Assembly: GCA_021802055.1 (NCBI GenBank)
Contig: JAKAAY010000003.1
Coordinates: 1 to 64,000 of the forward strand
Origin: Thermoplasmata archaeon
GTDB taxonomy: Archaea > Thermoplasmatota > Thermoplasmata > Thermoplasmatales > Thermoplasmataceae
Length of the DNA: 64,000 nt
Reading direction: 5' to 3'
Shown: in pieces, positions 34,364 through 44,470 of the stretch
Numbering within the stretch: position 1 is the first letter of the stretch
How the letters are laid out: each line of letters starts with the position of its first letter
Position numbers and translations under genes: made by a program
Notes under the pieces: model-generated
What the model saw: the letters and a program-made list of their open reading frames with translations, nothing else
Told to the model about the DNA's origin: nothing
The model's database searches: none

Positions 34364-37036
34364 ATGAATGTGAACAAGAAATACGTCTATCTTTACGAGG
34401 AAGGAAGCAGGGAAATGGTAGAACTCCTGGGTGGAAAGGGAGCAGGTCTGGCTGAAATGCACAATCTGGGCCTCAACGTTCCCGAAGGCTTCACAATAAT
34501 AACGGAAGCGTGCAGGGATTTCCTTAAGAACGGAAAATTTCCGGAGGGAATGCTGGAGCAGGTGATGGAAACCCTCCACAAGGTCGAGGAAAGATCTGGG
34601 AAGAAGTTCGGAGACGCCTCCAACCCCCTCCTGGTCTCAGTACGTTCAGGCGCTCCCGTAAGCATGCCAGGGATGATGGACACGATCCTTAATGTAGGCC
34701 TCAATGACAACACGGTTCGTGGCCTCGCTTCAAAGACTTCAGACGAAAGGTTTGCCCTGGATTCATACAGGCGACTGATACAGATGTTCGGGAGTGTAGT
34801 CATGGCACTTCCAAAGGCTGAATTCGAGCACACGCTTGAGGAGATCAAGAGGAAAAATTCACTCAGGTATGACAGCGAACTGAATCCTGAGCGGTTGAGA
34901 GAACTCATTGGACTTTATCATGGGGTTTACAGCAAGCACGGGAAGGTATTCCCGCAGGATCCGGTTAAGCAGCTCACTCTTTCCATGGAAGCAGTTTTCC
35001 GGTCATGGAATTCTGACAGAGCCGTAGCATACAGGGAGATCAGCAATATACCTGACACCATGGGAACTGCAATCAGCGTAGTTTCAATGGTATTTGGAAA
35101 CATGGGCAACGATTCTGCCACCGGGGTGGCGTTCACAAGAGACCCTAACACTGGAGACCGCCGCCTCTTTGCTGAATATCTCACCAATGCCCAGGGAGAA
35201 GATGTGGTATCCGGGTCCAGGACGCCAAGATCCATAGCAGACATGGAAAAGGAGCTCCCTGATGCGTACCGTACCCTCGTGGATTATGTGGGGAAGCTTG
35301 AGGATCATTACAGGGACATGATGGACATAGAATTCACAGTGGAGAAGGGGAGGCTGTACCTGCTGCAGACCAGAGTAGGAAAGAGGACCGCAAGAGCCTC
35401 AGTGAAGATTGCGGTGGACCTGGTCAACGAGGGAAAGATCGATCGCAGGGAGGCGGTTCTGAGGATCACTCCTGAAACACTCAACATCACGCTCCACCCT
35501 CAGCTCAGAAAGGACCCAAAAAACGTTCCGGCAGGAAAAGGTCTGGCCGCCTCACCTGGGGCTGCAATCGGTGAGATTGTTTTCTCCTCAGACCGGGCTG
35601 TCGAACTCTCAAAGCAGAAGAGGAAGCTCATACTCGTTAGGCCGGAAACCACTGCAGACGATGTCAGGGGTATGTCCTGTTCAGAAGGTTTTCTCACACA
35701 GAAAGGTGGAATGACCTCACACGCAGCGGTGGTGGCAAGGGCCATGGGAAAACCAGCAGTTGTAGGTGCCGAGATGATAAGGGTGGATGCAAGTGCAAAG
35801 ACCATGAAGGTCAACGGCCTGGAGTTCCGCGAGGGTGACATCATAACGGTTGACGGCACTGCTGGAGAATTTTATAAGGGTAAGCTGGAACTGGAATCCT
35901 CGTCAAACTCTCCAGAAGTTTCCAAACTGCTTGAGTTTGCGGATGACTTCAGGAGGCTAGGAGTCAGGGCAAACGCCAACACGCCTGAGGAAGCGGTCAT
36001 GGCCAGGTTACATGGTGCTGAGGGGATAGGACTTGCTAGAACGGAACGGATGTTTCTGGGAAACGATCGCATCCAGATCATGAGAAATATGATCATGAGC
36101 AGGTCGCAGAAAGAGAGGAAAGAGCATCTGGACAGGCTGCTCCCTATGCAGGTCTCTGATTTTACCGAGTTTTTCAGGTCCATGGCGGGCTTCCCCGTCA
36201 TCATCAGGCTCCTTGATCCTCCTCTCCACGAATTCCTGCCGGAAAAGGAGCAGATAATGACAGAAATCTTCGACATAAGACTGAGGACTGCAGACAGGCC
36301 GGAAGGCAAAGACAGGGAACGTCTGGCAGAACTCACGGATCTCCTAAAGACTGTAAGGATCCTCGAGGAGTTCAACCCTATGCTTGGTTTCAGGGGGTGC
36401 AGGGTCGGGATAGTATTCCCTGAAATTTATGATATGCAGACAAAGGCAATACTGCAGGCGGCACTCAAGGTGGTGGAGGAGGGTAAGGATATTCTCCCGG
36501 AGATCATGATACCGCTGGTGGGGCACAGCAATGAACTGAAGAAGATCAGGAGCAGGCTTGAGGATGTTGCCAGGCAGTTCCTTGGAAGCAGGAAGCTCAA
36601 GTATAAGTTCGGCACCATGGTGGAAATACCCAGGGCCTGTGTTACAGCAGACGAAATAGCAAAGCATGCAGACTTCTTCTCCTTCGGGACCAACGATCTT
36701 ACGCAGATGACGTTCGGATATAGCAGGGACGATGCCGAAGGCAAATTCCTTGCAAACTATGTAGAGGAGGGAATCCTGCCTGAGGATCCTTTCAGCAGCG
36801 TTGACCAGGAAGGCGTAGGGGAGCTGATGAAGATGGCGGTAAGCAGAGGGAGGTCCACCAACAGGGATCTTGAAATAGGCATATGCGGAGAACAGGGAGG
36901 CGATCCAAAGACCATCGAGTTCTGCCACAGGATCGGCCTTGATTACGTATCAGCCTCGCCGTTCCGGATACCCATTGCAAGGCTCGCCGCTGCAAGGGCT
37001 GCTTTGGAGAATGCGCCGCTGGCAAGGTCAAAATAG
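34364..37036 (+). CDS. ppdK: pyruvate, phosphate dikinase
   Basis: At 890 residues it has the usual length for PPDK, which interconverts pyruvate + ATP + Pi with PEP + AMP + PPi. Domain order is an N-terminal ATP-grasp (LLGGKGAGLAEM, later SVRSGAPVSMPGMMDTILN), the swivelling phosphohistidine domain (His about residue 452 in GGMTSHAAVVARAMG) and a C-terminal PEP/pyruvate TIM barrel (EGIGLARTERMF; active-site Cys in IGICGEQGGD near residue 841). It can make PEP for gluconeogenesis or, reversed, pyruvate and ATP. The PPi it produces can feed the membrane pyrophosphatase at 48144-50231. Confidence 0.95.
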   Translation: MNVNKKYVYLYEEGSREMVELLGGKGAGLAEMHNLGLNVPEGFTIITEACRDFLKNGKFPEGMLEQVMETLHKVEERSGKKFGDASNPLLVSVRSGAPVSMPGMMDTILNVGLNDNTVRGLASKTSDERFALDSYRRLIQMFGSVVMALPKAEFEHTLEEIKRKNSLRYDSELNPERLRELIGLYHGVYSKHGKVFPQDPVKQLTLSMEAVFRSWNSDRAVAYREISNIPDTMGTAISVVSMVFGNMGNDSATGVAFTRDPNTGDRRLFAEYLTNAQGEDVVSGSRTPRSIADMEKELPDAYRTLVDYVGKLEDHYRDMMDIEFTVEKGRLYLLQTRVGKRTARASVKIAVDLVNEGKIDRREAVLRITPETLNITLHPQLRKDPKNVPAGKGLAASPGAAIGEIVFSSDRAVELSKQKRKLILVRPETTADDVRGMSCSEGFLTQKGGMTSHAAVVARAMGKPAVVGAEMIRVDASAKTMKVNGLEFREGDIITVDGTAGEFYKGKLELESSSNSPEVSKLLEFADDFRRLGVRANANTPEEAVMARLHGAEGIGLARTERMFLGNDRIQIMRNMIMSRSQKERKEHLDRLLPMQVSDFTEFFRSMAGFPVIIRLLDPPLHEFLPEKEQIMTEIFDIRLRTADRPEGKDRERLAELTDLLKTVRILEEFNPMLGFRGCRVGIVFPEIYDMQTKAILQAALKVVEEGKDILPEIMIPLVGHSNELKKIRSRLEDVARQFLGSRKLKYKFGTMVEIPRACVTADEIAKHADFFSFGTNDLTQMTFGYSRDDAEGKFLANYVEEGILPEDPFSSVDQEGVGELMKMAVSRGRSTNRDLEIGICGEQGGDPKTIEFCHRIGLDYVSASPFRIPIARLAAARAALENAPLARSK

Positions 37037-37048
37037 GGGTTTTTCGTG

Positions 37049-37076
37049 GGCATGGTATTCCAGGTTAATCCATGCC
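37049..37076 (+). terminator. hairpin after ppdK (possible terminator)
   Basis: GGCATGG and CCATGCC pair across a 14-base loop beginning 12 bases after the ppdK stop, following a GTTTTTC run. It could protect the 3' end or mark termination. Confidence 0.3.
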
Positions 37077-37258
37077 ATAATTCTGTAAGTCAAGTCCACT
37101 TACTTCGGTCGGAAGTTATGGTCTGACAGCTCCATGTAACCTGAGATTTCTTACGATTCGCGGATAGCCCTCCGGTTGTTCGGCAAAATATTTCAAATCA
37201 ACGTTTATTTGCCAGGGGCAATTCCAGATTGAACCCGTCAACGAAGGTTCAGTCAGGC

Positions 37259-38497
37259 ATGAATGTAAACGACCTTAGAAAAGCGCTTCTGTTCAATGTT
37301 GGAGAACTATGGGCAGTATCATCAGCATCCATGATACGCTCAATCGGAATGGGCATGAGCTGGCCTTTTCTTGCAATATTCCTTCACAATGAGGAACATA
37401 TCCCCATATACTACGTTGGTCTGCTGTTCACTCTTTCCACCGTTGTTTCAATTACCTTCAGCATGGTTGGAGGAGGGCTTTCAGACAGGTTCGGGAGGAA
37501 GGGCATGCTGTTGACGGGAAGCATGCTGGGAGCCGGCCTCTACATGGTTCTCGCTTCCCTTGTTTTCCAGGGTTCGCCCGTCTTCTACATTGAACTGCTA
37601 TTCGTATTGTCAAACATCTCCGGAGCCTTCGTTTTTCCCGCGGCATCGGCTCTCGTATCCGATGTGACCTCAGAGTCCCAGAGAACCATGGCATACAGCC
37701 TTTACAGGATCATGTCAAACGTGGGATGGGCCGTTGGGCCACTTGTGGGCGGCTTTATCTACGATTCCGGAATGTACTATATATTCGCGCTGCTCTCGCT
37801 CACGAGTATTGCGCAGTTCAGCATTGTGCTGCTTTACGTGAAGAAACGGGAGGGAACCAGCAGAAACCTTGGAAGGCTTGACAGTTTTCTCGTGGTTGAC
37901 AAATACCTTATTGCCTTTGCTTCAGGGACATTCTTCGTGACACTGATCGCTTCCCAGTTTTCTGTAACCCTGCCTATATTCGCAACCAATGTTGTCAGCA
38001 TACCCACAAACCAGATAGGTTACATATACGCTGTAAACGGCTTCATAGTGGTCGCAGGCCAGTACCCCATGTCTTGGCTTCTCCGGCACATGAACGACAT
38101 AAACGTTATGGTCCTGGGCTCTGCATTCTATGCCCTAGGTTACTTCCTCATAGGCTTTTCTCATGATCTGCTGGGCATCATGCTGGACATGGTTATCATA
38201 ACGGTTGGAGAGAATCTTACTTCCCCCGGAATGAACTCAGTGGTCTCAAAGATAGCACCGAAGGACAAGGTGGGCCGTTACATGGGGTTCCTCAGCATGA
38301 TGAACTCATCGGGGCGTGCAATCGGCCCTTCCATAGGAACTGTGCTCATGTTTATCTTCGCTTACCAGGGATTCGAGGTATGGACGTCCCTGAGTATGCT
38401 GGGAGTCGCAGCGGTATTTATCCTGCTTGCGGTAAAAACGCCAGTCACTAGAAGGGCAGATGAACTCCGTAATCCAGAGACAGCTGTCTCACAGTGA
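37259..38497 (+). CDS. major facilitator superfamily transporter
   Basis: About 412 residues and 12 hydrophobic helices, with the MFS loop 2-3 motif GGGLSDRFGRKGMLLTG near residue 78 and VGPLVGGFIYD in helix 5. Substrate unknown; it resembles drug or sugar-efflux type permeases. The start is uncertain: ATG 37259 is used, but a TTG at 37229 sits about 22 bases after TTTATTT and would be leaderless. It lies between PPDK and the quinone-pathway genes without apparent coupling. Confidence 0.85.
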   Translation: MNVNDLRKALLFNVGELWAVSSASMIRSIGMGMSWPFLAIFLHNEEHIPIYYVGLLFTLSTVVSITFSMVGGGLSDRFGRKGMLLTGSMLGAGLYMVLASLVFQGSPVFYIELLFVLSNISGAFVFPAASALVSDVTSESQRTMAYSLYRIMSNVGWAVGPLVGGFIYDSGMYYIFALLSLTSIAQFSIVLLYVKKREGTSRNLGRLDSFLVVDKYLIAFASGTFFVTLIASQFSVTLPIFATNVVSIPTNQIGYIYAVNGFIVVAGQYPMSWLLRHMNDINVMVLGSAFYALGYFLIGFSHDLLGIMLDMVIITVGENLTSPGMNSVVSKIAPKDKVGRYMGFLSMMNSSGRAIGPSIGTVLMFIFAYQGFEVWTSLSMLGVAAVFILLAVKTPVTRRADELRNPETAVSQ

Positions 38498-38586
38498 ATA
38501 GACACGGACTGATCTGCTAATGGCATCTGTACAGTTCCCTGCATATGCAGATACCTCGCTTCACTCCTCGACAGGTGGAAAGGGGA

Positions 38587-39453
38587 CTACAGATAATACA
38601 GGATGAGCGCAATCAGGAACAGGAACCCGATGAACGCATTTGCACCGAGAAACGACATCCTGATGCTCCTCTCGTCCCCTGGTTTGACGATGACATGCTG
38701 AAACAGTATCAGCCCAATGATGGGAACGAGCATAAGGTAATACCAGATGGATCTGATGTACAGGGCAAGGACAAGGAATGCCAGTGCAGTGACTGCATGA
38801 ACTACTGCGGAGATTGCGAGTCCTTTTTTTACGCCATATCGGGTCATCACGGTCTTGAGACCATTGATCCTGTCGAATTCTATGTCAGGGATGACATAGA
38901 TCATATCGAATCCACCGATCCAGAGGGAAGATGCAAGGAATACGAGGTAAATCTCAGGGCTGGTTGGAATCACCGGCATAATCGCCAAGTATCCGCCTAA
39001 TACGCCCACACCAATGGTGAATCCCATGTAAAGGTGTCTCCACGGTGTGTACTTCTTGAGGAGTGGATCCGTGAGGAAGAGGAGGAGAACAATGGGGGAC
39101 AGGAGAAACACCAGCCTGTTGAGAAGATACGCCGAAACCTCAAAGATCACTGCAAATACAATGGTGAGCTGGACGGCAGTTGAACCTTTTATGACACCGG
39201 TTACAAGCGGCCAGGTCTTCTTCCGGGGGTTGATCACATCATATTTCTTTCCCAGTATCCTGTTGACGGACATTGCGGTGGCCCTAGCACTGACAGCCGC
39301 CACCGTGATGATAAGGAAACTAAGAAGGTTGTATTCTCCCTGTGACGCGATCACAGCCCCAGACCAGACAAACGGCAGATCAAAGACGGTGTGCTCGAAT
39401 TTGACATACTCCAGGAATTTCCTCAGCGAGATCAAAGGCCAAACCTTTTCCAC
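38587..39453 (-). CDS. UbiA-family prenyltransferase
   Basis: A 288-residue polytopic membrane protein with the two polyprenyl-diphosphate binding regions of the UbiA family: NRILGKKYDVINPRKKTWPL near residue 65 and DMIYVIPDIEFDRINGLKTV near 185. It joins an isoprenoid chain to an aromatic acid head group in quinone synthesis. It overlaps the upstream UbiD-family decarboxylase gene by 22 bases, as expected for a prenylation-decarboxylation pair. Thermoplasmatales make menaquinone-type quinones, probably by the futalosine route; MqnP is a reasonable but unproven assignment. Confidence 0.88.
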   Translation of the reverse strand: MEKVWPLISLRKFLEYVKFEHTVFDLPFVWSGAVIASQGEYNLLSFLIITVAAVSARATAMSVNRILGKKYDVINPRKKTWPLVTGVIKGSTAVQLTIVFAVIFEVSAYLLNRLVFLLSPIVLLLFLTDPLLKKYTPWRHLYMGFTIGVGVLGGYLAIMPVIPTSPEIYLVFLASSLWIGGFDMIYVIPDIEFDRINGLKTVMTRYGVKKGLAISAVVHAVTALAFLVLALYIRSIWYYLMLVPIIGLILFQHVIVKPGDERSIRMSFLGANAFIGFLFLIALILYYL

Positions 39454-40871
39454 TTCTCTTTGACCATCTTGTCCACGTCTTCTGACATCTGGAGCACGTC
39501 AGGCCATACTCTCTCGTATCCCTCAGCCTTCACTTTCTTTGTGGCATCTATGCCCATTTTGGAGCCATAGTTGATCTTTGGGGAGGCGTGATCCAGGGTG
39601 TCTGTGATGGTACCTGGAACTATGAGAATGTCCCTGTCGGGGTCAATCCTCGTGGACATTGCCCAGAGAAGCTCCTTTCTATCATGTATGTTCACGTCAC
39701 TGTCGACCACCACTATGATCTTGGAGAACATCAGCTGTCCCATTCCCCACAGGGAGAACATTACTTTCTTGGCGTGGCCGGGATAACGCTTTCTGATGGA
39801 CACTGCCAGGATGTTGTGGAAGACCCCTTCCTCCATTGTATTCATGTCAACTATTTCCGGGATCTGGGTCTGTACAAGCGGCAGGAACATCCTCTCAACA
39901 GCCTTGCCTATTATGACGTCCTCATGCCATAGCTTCCCCACAATGGTGGTCGGATATACCCTGTTCTTCTTCTCTACCATGCGCTTGACATGGAATACCG
40001 GAAATTCATCCTGAAGGGAGTAATATCCGGTGTGGTCTCCAAATGGCCCTTCAACCCTGGTCTCGGACGGATCAACATATCCCTCCAGGACGACTTCAAA
40101 GTTCTCAGGATATTCCAGGTCAACGCTCTGGCCCTTGACCAGATCAAGCCTTTTCCTCCCCACGATCCCTCTGAACGAGAATTCATCTATTCCATCAGGA
40201 ACTGGGGCAACAGCAGAAAACATGGTCAGCGGATCGGTGCCTATGACCACTGCGACATCCATGGTTCCTTTCTTGCCCCCCTGCTTTGCAAAGTGGCCCG
40301 CACCGCCCTTGTGAATGTGCCAGTGCATGCCAGCAGTCTCCTGGTCATACACCTGCATCCTGTACATCCCAACGTTCCTGGTACCGGTCTCAGGGTCCTT
40401 GGTTACAACCAATGGAAGGGTGATAAACCGGCCTGCATCCTGTGGCCATGTTTTTGTTATGGGATACCTGCCAAGATCAACCCTGTCAAGAACCTCGTGC
40501 CCGGAACCCACGCTGCCAGAGACCTTGGGCCTGACCCCGCTGAGTTCCCTGAACATCTCGATACCTCTCGATATTATGGATTCATTGCTTTCCGGGGCCC
40601 TGACCAGGTTGCTCAAGCGCTGCCCAATGCTGAACGGGTCATCGCCCAGGATTGCATTCATCTTTTCCTTTGTGGAAAAAAGGTTTCCCACTGCCGGGAC
40701 AAAACTCCCCTTGACCCTGTTGAACAAAAGGCTTCTCCCTTTGCCAATCCTTTCCTCCTCACTGAGAATATGGGTCAGTTCAAGCTCAGGATCGACCTCG
40801 TCATTGATAAGAACCAGATCATTGTTTTTGGACAGATATTTCAGGTAATCCTGGAGGCTGTCGAAAGTCAT
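39432..40871 (-). CDS. UbiD-family decarboxylase
   Basis: At 479 residues it is the usual UbiD length. These enzymes use prenylated FMN to decarboxylate aromatic or unsaturated acids. Recognisable segments are PAVGNLFSTKEK, TKTWPQDAGRFITLPLV near residue 145 and AGMHWHIHKGGAGH near 185, and the active-site Glu region EGPFGDHTGYYS near 283. Paired with the UbiA-like gene it likely removes the carboxylate of the prenylated quinone precursor. A TATA-like GATAAAAT lies about 28 bases before the ATG. Confidence 0.9.
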   Translation of the reverse strand: MTFDSLQDYLKYLSKNNDLVLINDEVDPELELTHILSEEERIGKGRSLLFNRVKGSFVPAVGNLFSTKEKMNAILGDDPFSIGQRLSNLVRAPESNESIISRGIEMFRELSGVRPKVSGSVGSGHEVLDRVDLGRYPITKTWPQDAGRFITLPLVVTKDPETGTRNVGMYRMQVYDQETAGMHWHIHKGGAGHFAKQGGKKGTMDVAVVIGTDPLTMFSAVAPVPDGIDEFSFRGIVGRKRLDLVKGQSVDLEYPENFEVVLEGYVDPSETRVEGPFGDHTGYYSLQDEFPVFHVKRMVEKKNRVYPTTIVGKLWHEDVIIGKAVERMFLPLVQTQIPEIVDMNTMEEGVFHNILAVSIRKRYPGHAKKVMFSLWGMGQLMFSKIIVVVDSDVNIHDRKELLWAMSTRIDPDRDILIVPGTITDTLDHASPKINYGSKMGIDATKKVKAEGYERVWPDVLQMSEDVDKMVKEKWKRFGL

Positions 40872-40905
40872 GGAGTGATATAGCCATCCTGCATTTTATC
40901 TTTAA

Positions 40906-41772
40906 TCAGGAGGAAGGGGTTATAAACCCATCTATTGCCAGCATCACTGACTGGTCAGGCTCAGACATTGGAGTCCTGTATCCTCCGGAAATTCCAGTGG
41001 CACGGTATGTTCCATAATAGTAACCCGACGGGAAAGTGGAGAGATTAAGTGCATGCATCAGTGGCACAACCTTTTTGTTATGGATCGCAGATGATTCCAG
41101 AAAATTGCCTCTGTCAAACAGATCCCTCAGGTTTTGTGCGTCCGATGTCAGGTTGGTTGTACCACACACACCCCCATCTGCACCCATGGCCAGTGAGGCA
41201 AGCAGCATATCGTCCTGTCCCTGAAGAAGCTTGAACTTCTTTGTCCGCGATGCATTCAGGTCGGAGAAATAACGCATGTCGGCCGAACTTTCCTTCATGC
41301 CAAGAACGCCGTCGAACTCGTCCTTCAATTCGAGAGCCAGATCAATGGGTATCTGGGTCCCGGCCAGCTGAGGTATGTTGTATAGGTAAAATCTGAACTC
41401 CGTGGAAGAAAAGACTGAGCGGAAAAAATCCCGCATTTCAGTCCTGCCCGGCCTGATGTAGTACGGGGGCATGATAACGCCGCAGTAAGCCCCGCAATCT
41501 TCAGCATGCCGGGAAAGAAGAATGGCTTCTTCCGCATTGGGAGAGCCAACGCCAACGTACACAGGAAGTCTTGTATGCTGCACCACAAACTCAGTAAATT
41601 TCTTCCTCTCCTCCACAGAAAGCCATGGAAACAGGCCAGTGGAGCCAAGAGGAAACAGAGCATCCACCCGGGACGATTCCAGTCTCCTTATGAGCAGTCC
41701 GGCCGCGTCGTAATCAATGTTCCCCCTGCTGTCGAATGGCGTGATCATCGGTGTGATGAGAAGCGAAGTCAT
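40906..41772 (-). CDS. kdgA: 2-keto-3-deoxygluconate aldolase, DHDPS/NAL superfamily
   Basis: About 288 residues in the dihydrodipicolinate synthase/N-acetylneuraminate lyase fold. Schiff-base Lys is in LGMKESSADM near residue 157 and the partner Tyr in YLYNIPQ near 130; the N-terminal GSTGLFPWLS loop fits KDG aldolases. It would cleave 2-keto-3-deoxygluconate to pyruvate and glyceraldehyde. The function is supported by divergence from gluconate dehydratase. Start at ATG 41772 rather than 41838 because TTATGTA lies about 27 bases upstream. A related DapA role is less likely in this context. Confidence 0.85.
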   Translation of the reverse strand: MTSLLITPMITPFDSRGNIDYDAAGLLIRRLESSRVDALFPLGSTGLFPWLSVEERKKFTEFVVQHTRLPVYVGVGSPNAEEAILLSRHAEDCGAYCGVIMPPYYIRPGRTEMRDFFRSVFSSTEFRFYLYNIPQLAGTQIPIDLALELKDEFDGVLGMKESSADMRYFSDLNASRTKKFKLLQGQDDMLLASLAMGADGGVCGTTNLTSDAQNLRDLFDRGNFLESSAIHNKKVVPLMHALNLSTFPSGYYYGTYRATGISGGYRTPMSEPDQSVMLAIDGFITPSS

Positions 41773-41938
41773 AATTCTCAATCTTGGGATCATACATAAG
41801 CGTTGGTCAGCAAGCGGAGGAAACCGTTGATGACCCATTGGGCAGCTCTAATGCGCTGGTTTCCGGCAAGCCAAGGGAATACGCAACATAGATATCAGAT
41901 TACCCCAACCCTTCAATAAGATAGCGGGATGATCACCC

Positions 41939-43138
41939 ATGTCAGGAAAGATAAATCAGGTAGAGGTGATAGAACTCGGAGACAGAAGCAAGGAAAGCTC
42001 ATCGCCTTGGAGTTCCACGATGCTACTGGTCAGGCTCACAACGGACGATGGCCTAGTAGGATACGGAGAGGCGCCGACCACATTCTCAACACTCTCCGTC
42101 TTGGGAAGCATGAAAGAGGTGGAGAGAATATTCAATGGTGCAGACTTTTTCAACATCGAACACAATATGGATGAATTTTACAGGAACTCATTCTATCTTA
42201 CAAAATCTTTTCAGGATACCGCTGCATTAAGCGCATTCGAAATTGCGAGCTGGGACCTCATCGGCAAGTCACTGGGGTCGCCTGTATATAACCTGCTGGG
42301 AGGGAAAATGCGGGAGAGTCTACGTGCGTATGCTAACGGCTGGTATTCAGACTGCATCACCCCTGAGGACTTCGTAAACGCGGGCAGGAAGGTTGTTTCA
42401 TCCGGATTCACAGCGATGAAATTCGATCCTTTCGGGTCAAGCTTTGATCACCTCCCGGAAGAAGGCCTGAAAACCGCAAAGGCCATAGTGTCTTCGCTGA
42501 GGAGCGAGCTCGGTGAAAAGGTGGATCTTCTCATAGAGTGCCATGGGAGATTCTCGCCGCGGTATGCTATGAAGGTGGCGGAAGCAATGAAGGAATTCGG
42601 CGTATTCTTTATTGAGGAACCTGTCCACCCGGAAATGGAACATGCACTGCCGGAGATCCGGAGCATGAATGTGCCAGTGGCTCTAGGAGAGCGCCTGCTG
42701 AACAAGGAAGACTTTTCAAGGGTCATATCGCAGGGCATGGTCGATGTCATACAGCCCGACATAACAAACTGCAGGGGGATACTGGAGGGAAAGAAGATTG
42801 CGGCCATTGCAGACTCATTCGGGGTGCAGGTTGCATTCCACAACGCATTTGGGCCTGTCCAGACGGCAGCGACACTGAACCTTGACTACTCAATCAGAAA
42901 TTTCCTCATACAGGAGAGCTTCGACTACTTCTGGCCAGAATGGAAGAAGAACCTTGTAAGGTCAGGCTATTCATTGGATCGGGGCTTTTTGAAACTTGAC
43001 GGCAAGCCCGGCATAGGTGTGGAGATCGACGAAAAAATACTGGATGAGCACATTGTTGACGGAATAGAGCCCTTTGATCCGGCTGAGCCGCCTTGGGTTG
43101 TGTCCAACACGTTTTCCAGGGCACCACGATTTCAGTGA
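41939..43138 (+). CDS. D-gluconate (or related aldonate) dehydratase, enolase superfamily
   Basis: The 399-residue enzyme has an N-terminal capping domain (TTDDGLVGYGEAPT) and a beta-barrel with metal ligands in LLIECHGRFSP (Glu), FFIEEPVHPE (Glu) and ALGERLL (Glu), and the general acid/base His in QVAFHNAFGP near residue 300. This pattern matches archaeal gluconate/galactonate dehydratase, which forms 2-keto-3-deoxygluconate, the first step of the non-phosphorylative Entner-Doudoroff pathway. It is divergent from KDG aldolase and is followed 6 bases later by glycerate kinase. Confidence 0.9.
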   Translation: MSGKINQVEVIELGDRSKESSSPWSSTMLLVRLTTDDGLVGYGEAPTTFSTLSVLGSMKEVERIFNGADFFNIEHNMDEFYRNSFYLTKSFQDTAALSAFEIASWDLIGKSLGSPVYNLLGGKMRESLRAYANGWYSDCITPEDFVNAGRKVVSSGFTAMKFDPFGSSFDHLPEEGLKTAKAIVSSLRSELGEKVDLLIECHGRFSPRYAMKVAEAMKEFGVFFIEEPVHPEMEHALPEIRSMNVPVALGERLLNKEDFSRVISQGMVDVIQPDITNCRGILEGKKIAAIADSFGVQVAFHNAFGPVQTAATLNLDYSIRNFLIQESFDYFWPEWKKNLVRSGYSLDRGFLKLDGKPGIGVEIDEKILDEHIVDGIEPFDPAEPPWVVSNTFSRAPRFQ

Positions 43139-43144
43139 TATATA

Positions 43145-44470
43145 ATGGGAACGCCTGCCTTCAAAATCATCAGAAACGGGAATGAGATAAGAACCGGAAG
43201 GAGAGGGATGCTCATGCTTGAGGTGCTCGACGCTGCTATGTCAGAAAACACAGCCTCTTCCGCCGCAGCCAGATACGCGTCCACCATCATGCCCAGAATG
43301 GGAAGGGGAAGAACCCTTGTCATCGGATTTGGGAAAGCCTCAGCCGGGATGTACAGAGGAGTCAGTGAGGTAATGAAAGATTCGATTGATATGGCTTCAA
43401 TCATCGTGCCTGTGGGTTCCCGGAGCGATATTCAAGATGGCAGAATACAGGTTTTTCTTGCACCACACCCGTTCCCGGATAAAAGGACAGTGGATGCGTC
43501 CCATCGCCTCATTTCAATGTGTTCCGGTCTCACGCAGGAAGACAATGTCATTGTGCTGGTTTCAGGTGGGGGGTCTTCACTTTTCGAGATCCCTGCACAA
43601 GGAATCAGCATCGAAGATGAGACGGATCTGACAAGGTGTCTCATGGATGCAGGGGCTGATATATTCCAACTCAACCGGATCAGGCAAGCGATGTCAACGG
43701 TCAAGGGAGGAAAGCTCGCTCGCTTTCTTCAGCCCGCAAAAGTGTTCGGGCTGATGATATCCGACGTCCCCGGTGACCGAATGGAATTCATAGCATCAGG
43801 CCCTCTTTCCCCCTCAAGCATTTCCATTGATGACATCAGAAATATTGAGGATGCATTTACAGGCTGCAAGGCCATGATTGAAAGTATGCTGATTCACTTG
43901 ATCCTGGAACCGCCAGAGGAAAGTTTATTCAGGAACGTCACCAACAATCTGGTGCTTAAGAACAGTGATATTGTATCTTCAGCAGTTTCAAAGCTGAGGG
44001 AGTCAGGGATCGAGGTGGTCAATCTGGGTTCAGGCCTTACCGGTGAAGTCCAGTCATTTGCAGAAAACCTTCACGCGGTGCTTGCTGCCATCTATTCATT
44101 GCGTGGTTACGGATTCTGGTTCACGGCAGGCGGAGAGACTACATCAAGGGTCGTGGGGAATGGGAGAGGCGGGAGAAATCAGGAACTCGCACTGCGTTTC
44201 GGTCTTCTGGAAAAATCCAAGGGAACCGATTTTGCGTTCCTGTCTGCAGGCTCAGATGGAATAGACGGCAACAGTGACTGCATGGGGGGTATCATAGACA
44301 GTGAAACAGTGAATACGATAGATGCAGCAGAGGCAAGAAATGCAATTGAGTCAAGCGATTCAAGCACATTCCTGAAGAGGCACGGGCTTGCAATTTACTC
44401 CGGACCAACGGGTAACAATGTCTCGGATATCATTTTGGGTTACTATGGCGGAGGGTATTGGGTTGATTAA
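43145..44470 (+). CDS. glycerate 2-kinase (MOFRL family)
   Basis: The 441-residue protein of the DUF4147/MOFRL glycerate kinase type has GFGKASAGMYRGV near the N-terminus, VLVSGGGSSLFEIP near residue 140, and the C-terminal MOFRL-type TAGGETTSRVVGNGRGGRNQ near 325. It phosphorylates glycerate to 2-phosphoglycerate, the entry of glyceraldehyde-derived carbon to lower glycolysis in the non-phosphorylative Entner-Doudoroff route. It is between gluconate dehydratase and pyruvate kinase, overlapping the latter. Confidence 0.9.
   Translation: MGTPAFKIIRNGNEIRTGRRGMLMLEVLDAAMSENTASSAAARYASTIMPRMGRGRTLVIGFGKASAGMYRGVSEVMKDSIDMASIIVPVGSRSDIQDGRIQVFLAPHPFPDKRTVDASHRLISMCSGLTQEDNVIVLVSGGGSSLFEIPAQGISIEDETDLTRCLMDAGADIFQLNRIRQAMSTVKGGKLARFLQPAKVFGLMISDVPGDRMEFIASGPLSPSSISIDDIRNIEDAFTGCKAMIESMLIHLILEPPEESLFRNVTNNLVLKNSDIVSSAVSKLRESGIEVVNLGSGLTGEVQSFAENLHAVLAAIYSLRGYGFWFTAGGETTSRVVGNGRGGRNQELALRFGLLEKSKGTDFAFLSAGSDGIDGNSDCMGGIIDSETVNTIDAAEARNAIESSDSSTFLKRHGLAIYSGPTGNNVSDIILGYYGGGYWVD

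Noticed and set aside
34393-34908. 171-codon antisense frame at the start of ppdK
   Set aside because: Ser/Leu-rich shadow of the plus-strand coding sequence.
36344-36928. 194-codon antisense frame opposite ppdK
   Set aside because: Shadow of PPDK, whose catalytic motifs are in the plus-strand frame.
39990-40883. 297-codon antisense frame opposite ubiD
   Set aside because: Shadow of the well-supported UbiD gene; no recognisable protein features.
44163-44470. Longer pyruvate kinase start at 44388
   Set aside because: It would add 19 residues buried in the glycerate kinase gene with no family match; ATG 44445 or TTG 44463 fits the pyruvate kinase N-terminus.
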